Positions 61,004 to 64,000 of a stretch of 64,000 nucleotides of DNA are shown piece by piece. The translations under genes and the position numbers were made by a program. The notes under the pieces are model-generated. The model saw nothing but the letters and a program-made list of their open reading frames with translations, was not told the DNA's origin and ran no database searches. The DNA comes from Bradyrhizobium symbiodeficiens (GTDB lineage Bacteria > Pseudomonadota > Alphaproteobacteria > Rhizobiales > Xanthobacteraceae). The first letter of the stretch is position 1, and every line of letters begins with the position of its first letter. The DNA lies in contig NZ_CP029427.2 in NCBI RefSeq assembly GCF_002266465.3, forward strand, positions 6,202,501-6,266,500, given 5' to 3'.

Positions 61004-61904
61004 TTGCGTCTTCCCCTTCGTCGAGATGACGTTCCAGGACGGTCTTTGCGATCAGCGTGATCAGCGCCAGCATCGCCAGCAGCGAGGCGATCGCGAACGC
61101 GGCGACGAACTGGTATTCGTTGTAGAGGATCTCGACCAGCAGCGGCATCGTGTTGGTCTCGCCGCGGATATGGCCGGAGACGACGGAGACTGCGCCGAAC
61201 TCGCCCATCGCGCGCGCGTTGCAGAGCAGCACGCCGTAGAGCACGCCCCATTTGATGTTGGGCAAGGTAACGCGGAAGAAGGTTTGCAAGCCGGAGGCGC
61301 CGAGCGAAACCGCAGCCTCCTCCTCCTGCGTGCCCTGCTCCTGCATCAAGGGGATCAGCGCGCGCGCCACGAACGGGAAGGTGACGAAGGTGGTGGCCAG
61401 CGCGATGCCAGGCACCGCGAACAGGATCTGGATGTCATGATCCCTGAGCCAGCTGCCGAAATAGCCCTGCGCGCCGAACAGCAGCACGAAAACGAGGCCG
61501 GAGATCACCGGGCTCACCGAAAACGGCAGATCGATCAGCGTGATCAGGAAGGTCTTGCCCGGGAAATCGAATTTTGCAATCGCCCAGGCGGCGACGAGGC
61601 CGAAGACGAGATTGAGACCGACTGAAATTGCAGCGACGATCAACGTCAGCTTGATCGCCGCAAGCGCCTCCGGCTCGGCGAGCGCAGACAGATAAGCGGC
61701 GATCCCCTTCGAGAGCGCGTGCGCGAACACCACCACCAGCGGCAGCACGACGAAGACAGTGAGAAAGGTGATCGCGATCGTGATGATGGCGATGCGCACG
61801 GCCTTCGGTTCGGTGCGCAGATTGTCCCGCGCGAGGGCTTCGCGTGCGCGGGCCTTCTCGTCGGACGAAGTGAGCGGGCCTGAATGGGCGATCTGCATCG
61901 TCAT
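60993..61904 (-). CDS. cysW: Sulfate ABC transporter permease CysW
   Basis: 303-residue inner-membrane permease with about six helices. Start MTMQIAHSGPLTSSDEKARA. Family blocks: FLTVFVVLPLVVVFAHALSK, PFSVSPVISGLVFVLLFGAQ, the coupling (EAA) region EEEAAVSLGASGLQTFFRVT LP, and GEFGAVSVVSGHIRGETNTM. Pairs with CysT to form the channel. 9 bases after cysT. Confidence 0.95.
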   Translation of the reverse strand: MTMQIAHSGPLTSSDEKARAREALARDNLRTEPKAVRIAIITIAITFLTVFVVLPLVVVFAHALSKGIAAYLSALAEPEALAAIKLTLIVAAISVGLNLVFGLVAAWAIAKFDFPGKTFLITLIDLPFSVSPVISGLVFVLLFGAQGYFGSWLRDHDIQILFAVPGIALATTFVTFPFVARALIPLMQEQGTQEEEAAVSLGASGLQTFFRVTLPNIKWGVLYGVLLCNARAMGEFGAVSVVSGHIRGETNTMPLLVEILYNEYQFVAAFAIASLLAMLALITLIAKTVLERHLDEGEDASDH

Positions 61905-61913
61905 GGTCCGCCC

Positions 61914-62768
61914 TCAACGCACCGGAATCCGGCTCTGCGCCCAGCGCTGGAGCCGGTTGACGGCGAAGATGATGACGAAGGAGACGACGAGCATGACGAC
62001 CGCGATCGCCGTTGCATCGGCATAGCGGAATTCGGAGAGGCGGATCACGATCAGGAGCGGCGCGATCTCCGAGACGTTCGGCAAATTGCCGGCGATGAAG
62101 ATCACCGAGCCGTATTCGCCGACCGCGCGCGCGAAGGCGAGCGCGAGCCCGGTGAGCAGCGCCGGCGCCAGCGAGGGCAGGATCACGCGGACGATGGTCT
62201 GCCAGCGGCTGGCGCCGAGGCTGCCCGCGGCTTCCTCGATCTCAGGATCGAGATCCTGCAGCACCGGCTGCACCGTGCGCACCACGAAGGGAATGCCGAT
62301 GAAGATCATGGCGACGAAGATGCCGACCGGCGTGAACGCCACCTTGATGCCGAGCGCCGCTAGTGGCGCCCCCAGCCAGCCCTTCTCGGCGAACAGCGCA
62401 GTCAGCGCGACGCCCGCGACCGCCGTCGGCAGCGCGAAGGGCACGTCGACGATAGCGTCGAACAGCCGCCTTCCGGGGAAGCGATAGCGCACCAGCGCCC
62501 AGACGATGATGCTGCCCATGACGAGATTGACGCAGGCCGCAGCGAAGGCGAGTCCGAAGGACACGCGCAACGCGTTCAGAGTGCGGCGGCTGGAGAGGAT
62601 ATTCCAGAATTGCTCGGGGCTAAGCTCGAGCGATTTCAGGAACAGGCCGGCGAGTGGAATCAAGATGATGATCGACAGCCAGGAAAGCGTCAGCCCCATC
62701 GTGAGACCGAAGCCCGGCAATGTCCGGCGTCGTGCTGCGAGTGCGCTCACCAGGCCCCCTGTCAACAT
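61914..62768 (-). CDS. cysT: Sulfate ABC transporter permease CysT
   Basis: 284 residues, about six helices. Start region MLTGGLVSALAARRRTLPGF, then LSWLSIIILIPLAGLFLKSL, DAIVDVPFALPTAVAGVALT, the EAA loop EIEEAAGSLGASRWQTIVRV, and GEYGSVIFIAGNLPNVSEIA. Partner of CysW. 18 bases after the binding-protein gene, so a single operon. Confidence 0.95.
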   Translation of the reverse strand: MLTGGLVSALAARRRTLPGFGLTMGLTLSWLSIIILIPLAGLFLKSLELSPEQFWNILSSRRTLNALRVSFGLAFAAACVNLVMGSIIVWALVRYRFPGRRLFDAIVDVPFALPTAVAGVALTALFAEKGWLGAPLAALGIKVAFTPVGIFVAMIFIGIPFVVRTVQPVLQDLDPEIEEAAGSLGASRWQTIVRVILPSLAPALLTGLALAFARAVGEYGSVIFIAGNLPNVSEIAPLLIVIRLSEFRYADATAIAVVMLVVSFVIIFAVNRLQRWAQSRIPVR

Positions 62769-62786
62769 CTCTAAGACGGCGCCGGA

Positions 62787-63788
62787 TCAGTTCTTGTAAA
62801 TCTGATCGAACACGCCGCCGTCGCCAAAATGTTCCTTCTGCGCCTTGGTCCAGCCGCCGAAAAATTCGTCGATCGTGAACATCTCGACCTTTGCGAAGGA
62901 ATTTTCGTACTTTTTGGCAACCTCGGCATCGCGCGGACGGTAGAAGTTGCGCGCGGCAATTTCCTGTCCTTCCTTCGTATACCAATACCGGAGGTAGGCA
63001 TCGGCAGCGTTGCGGCTGCCCTTCCTGTCGGCAACCTTGTCGACGATCGCGACCGGCGGCTCGGCGAGGATCGAGAGCGGCGGCGCCACGATCTCGATTT
63101 TCTCCGGACCGAATTCCTTCAGTGCGAGATACGCTTCGTTCTCCCAGGCGAGCAAGACGTCGCCGACGCCGCGCTCGACGAAGGTCACGGTGGCGCCGCG
63201 CGCACCGGTATCCAGCACCGGCACCTGCTGGAACAGCTTACCGATAAAGTCCTTGGCTTTGTCGGCCGAGCCGTATTTCTTCTGCGCAAAACCCCAGGCG
63301 GCAAGATAATTCCAGCGCGCGCCACCCGACGTCTTCGGGTTGGGCGTGATCACGGCGACGCCCGGCTTGACCAGATCGTCCCAGTCCTTGATGCCCTTGG
63401 GATTGCCCTTTCGCACCAGGAACACGATGGTGGACGTGTAGGGCGAGGAATTCTGCGGCAACCGCTTCTGCCAATCCGCCGCCGTGAGGCCTTTGGCGGC
63501 GATCGCGTCGATGTCGTAGGCGAGCGCGAGCGTCACCACGTCGGCCTGCAAGCCGTCGATCACACTCCGCGCCTGCGACCCGCTGCCGCCATGCGACTGC
63601 TTGACCTCGACGCTCTTGCCGGTCTCCTTCTGATAGGCATTCGCAAATGCCTTGTTGAATTCGGCATAGAGCTCGCGCGTCGGATCGTATGACACGTTGA
63701 GCAGGTTGATGTCAGCGGCGAGAGCCGCGCCTGCCAAAAAACCCGTCGCGATGAGTCCTGCAGCGAGCGGAACGATACGGCGCATCAT
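62787..63788 (-). CDS. sbp: Sulfate-binding periplasmic protein
   Basis: 333-residue solute-binding protein delivering sulfate to CysTWA. Signal peptide (MMRRIVPLAAGLIATGFLAG, then AALAADINLL). Mature motifs: LNVSYDPTRELYAEFNKAFA, VKQSHGGSGSQARSVIDGLQ (sulfate-binding loop), ALAYDIDAIA, NPKTSGGARWNYLAAWGFA, and YLRYWYTKEGQEIAARNFYR. Start: four close ATGs exist (63800, 63794, 63788, 63785); GGAG at 63795-63798 is 6 bases before 63788, so I choose that. First gene of the operon. The CysP/Sbp distinction is not certain. Confidence 0.95.
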   Translation of the reverse strand: MMRRIVPLAAGLIATGFLAGAALAADINLLNVSYDPTRELYAEFNKAFANAYQKETGKSVEVKQSHGGSGSQARSVIDGLQADVVTLALAYDIDAIAAKGLTAADWQKRLPQNSSPYTSTIVFLVRKGNPKGIKDWDDLVKPGVAVITPNPKTSGGARWNYLAAWGFAQKKYGSADKAKDFIGKLFQQVPVLDTGARGATVTFVERGVGDVLLAWENEAYLALKEFGPEKIEIVAPPLSILAEPPVAIVDKVADRKGSRNAADAYLRYWYTKEGQEIAARNFYRPRDAEVAKKYENSFAKVEMFTIDEFFGGWTKAQKEHFGDGGVFDQIYKN

Positions 63789-63813
63789 CTCCATCTCCAT
63801 TCGCTTCACTGAC

Positions 63814-63829
63814 GTCGGTGTCAGCGAAG
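63814..63829. promoter_or_regulatory. Small inverted repeat upstream of the sulfate operon
   Basis: The leader of sbp contains CTGAC-ACCGAC-GTCAG (minus-strand reading) about 25-40 bases before the start. It could be a leader hairpin or operator, but no known regulator site was recognised. Coordinates are approximate. Confidence 0.25.
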
Positions 63830-64000
63830 GAAGGCGAAACTCGCGGCGAAACACGTTTGAGTCAACGAAACCGGATTTTCTTGTTCGCTAGCTCGCAGCG
63901 CGGCTGTGCTACGAAGTCTTCATCGTGTGGATGCCGCATTCTGTCTTGGCCCGGCCGCGCCAGCGACCGGCGCGCTCATCCTCGCCTTCGGCCGTTCTGC

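Noticed and set aside
63855..64000. Start of another gene at the right edge
   Set aside because: No start codon with ribosome-binding site or protein motif could be supported in the last 150 bases.

Overview
The window looks like a chromosomal segment of an alphaproteobacterium of the Rhizobiales, most probably Bradyrhizobium or a close relative. Reasons: high GC with very strong third-position GC; an rcdA homologue; zapA - 6S RNA - 5-formyl-THF cyclo-ligase synteny; a TfdA-alpha-like dioxygenase; and many short GC-rich palindromic elements between genes. No phage, transposase, tRNA, rRNA or CRISPR array was found. The species call is an inference from gene content.

Layout. 1-3161: two paralogous soluble chemoreceptors in tandem; the first is cut by the window edge. 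3607-8915: a molybdenum hydroxylase (2Fe-2S subunit, Tat-exported Mo subunit, tri-heme cytochrome c), then a DSD1-type PLP aldolase/racemase. 8916-10910: repeat-rich stretch with a 43-codon membrane sORF and a Sel1-repeat protein. 10911-13507 (minus): YmdB-type phosphoesterase, 5-formyl-THF cyclo-ligase, a predicted 6S RNA, zapA and a DUF4164 coiled-coil gene. 13910-23430 (plus): central carbon block tkt-gap-pgk-fba(class II)-fba(class I), then a ThiE-like protein, a Sel1-repeat protein and an inositol-monophosphatase-family enzyme. 23466-30319 (minus): AAA ATPase, RND pump with its adaptor, and a CFA-synthase-like methyltransferase. 30475-32985 (plus): MotA-like/OmpA-MotB-like pair plus a GNAT. 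33065-37061: small exported protein, SulP transporter, MsbA-like ABC exporter.

37259-43389: rpmE with a clear promoter and terminator, rcdA, a predicted ~100-nt small RNA with C-rich anti-Shine-Dalgarno loops (38342-38443, minus), DUF1192, quinone oxidoreductase, a seven-TM PAS-GGDEF-EAL protein and a small DUF7662-like protein. 43546-49599: Cache-GGDEF cyclase, galU, MltB-type lytic transglycosylase and a DUF459 SGNH-like protein. 49772-52877: CsbD-like protein, two divergent SDRs and a TfdA-like dioxygenase. 53058-57204: AlgH/YqgE, orphan DsbD N-domain protein, flippase, TSUP transporter. 57324-59877 (minus): 3-hydroxybutyrate dehydrogenase, patatin phospholipase, CAP lipoprotein. 59966-63788 (minus): sulfate ABC operon sbp-cysT-cysW-cysA.

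How it fits together: most of the window is core metabolism, envelope and signalling. Sulfur traffic is represented three times (ABC importer, SulP, TSUP). The best candidates for new biology are the small RNA at 38342-38443, the orphan MotAB-like channel at 30475-32539, the chemoreceptor pair with a PilZ-like insert in one copy, the DUF459 protein without a standard catalytic triad, and the TfdA-SDR group. No multi-gene defence island was found.
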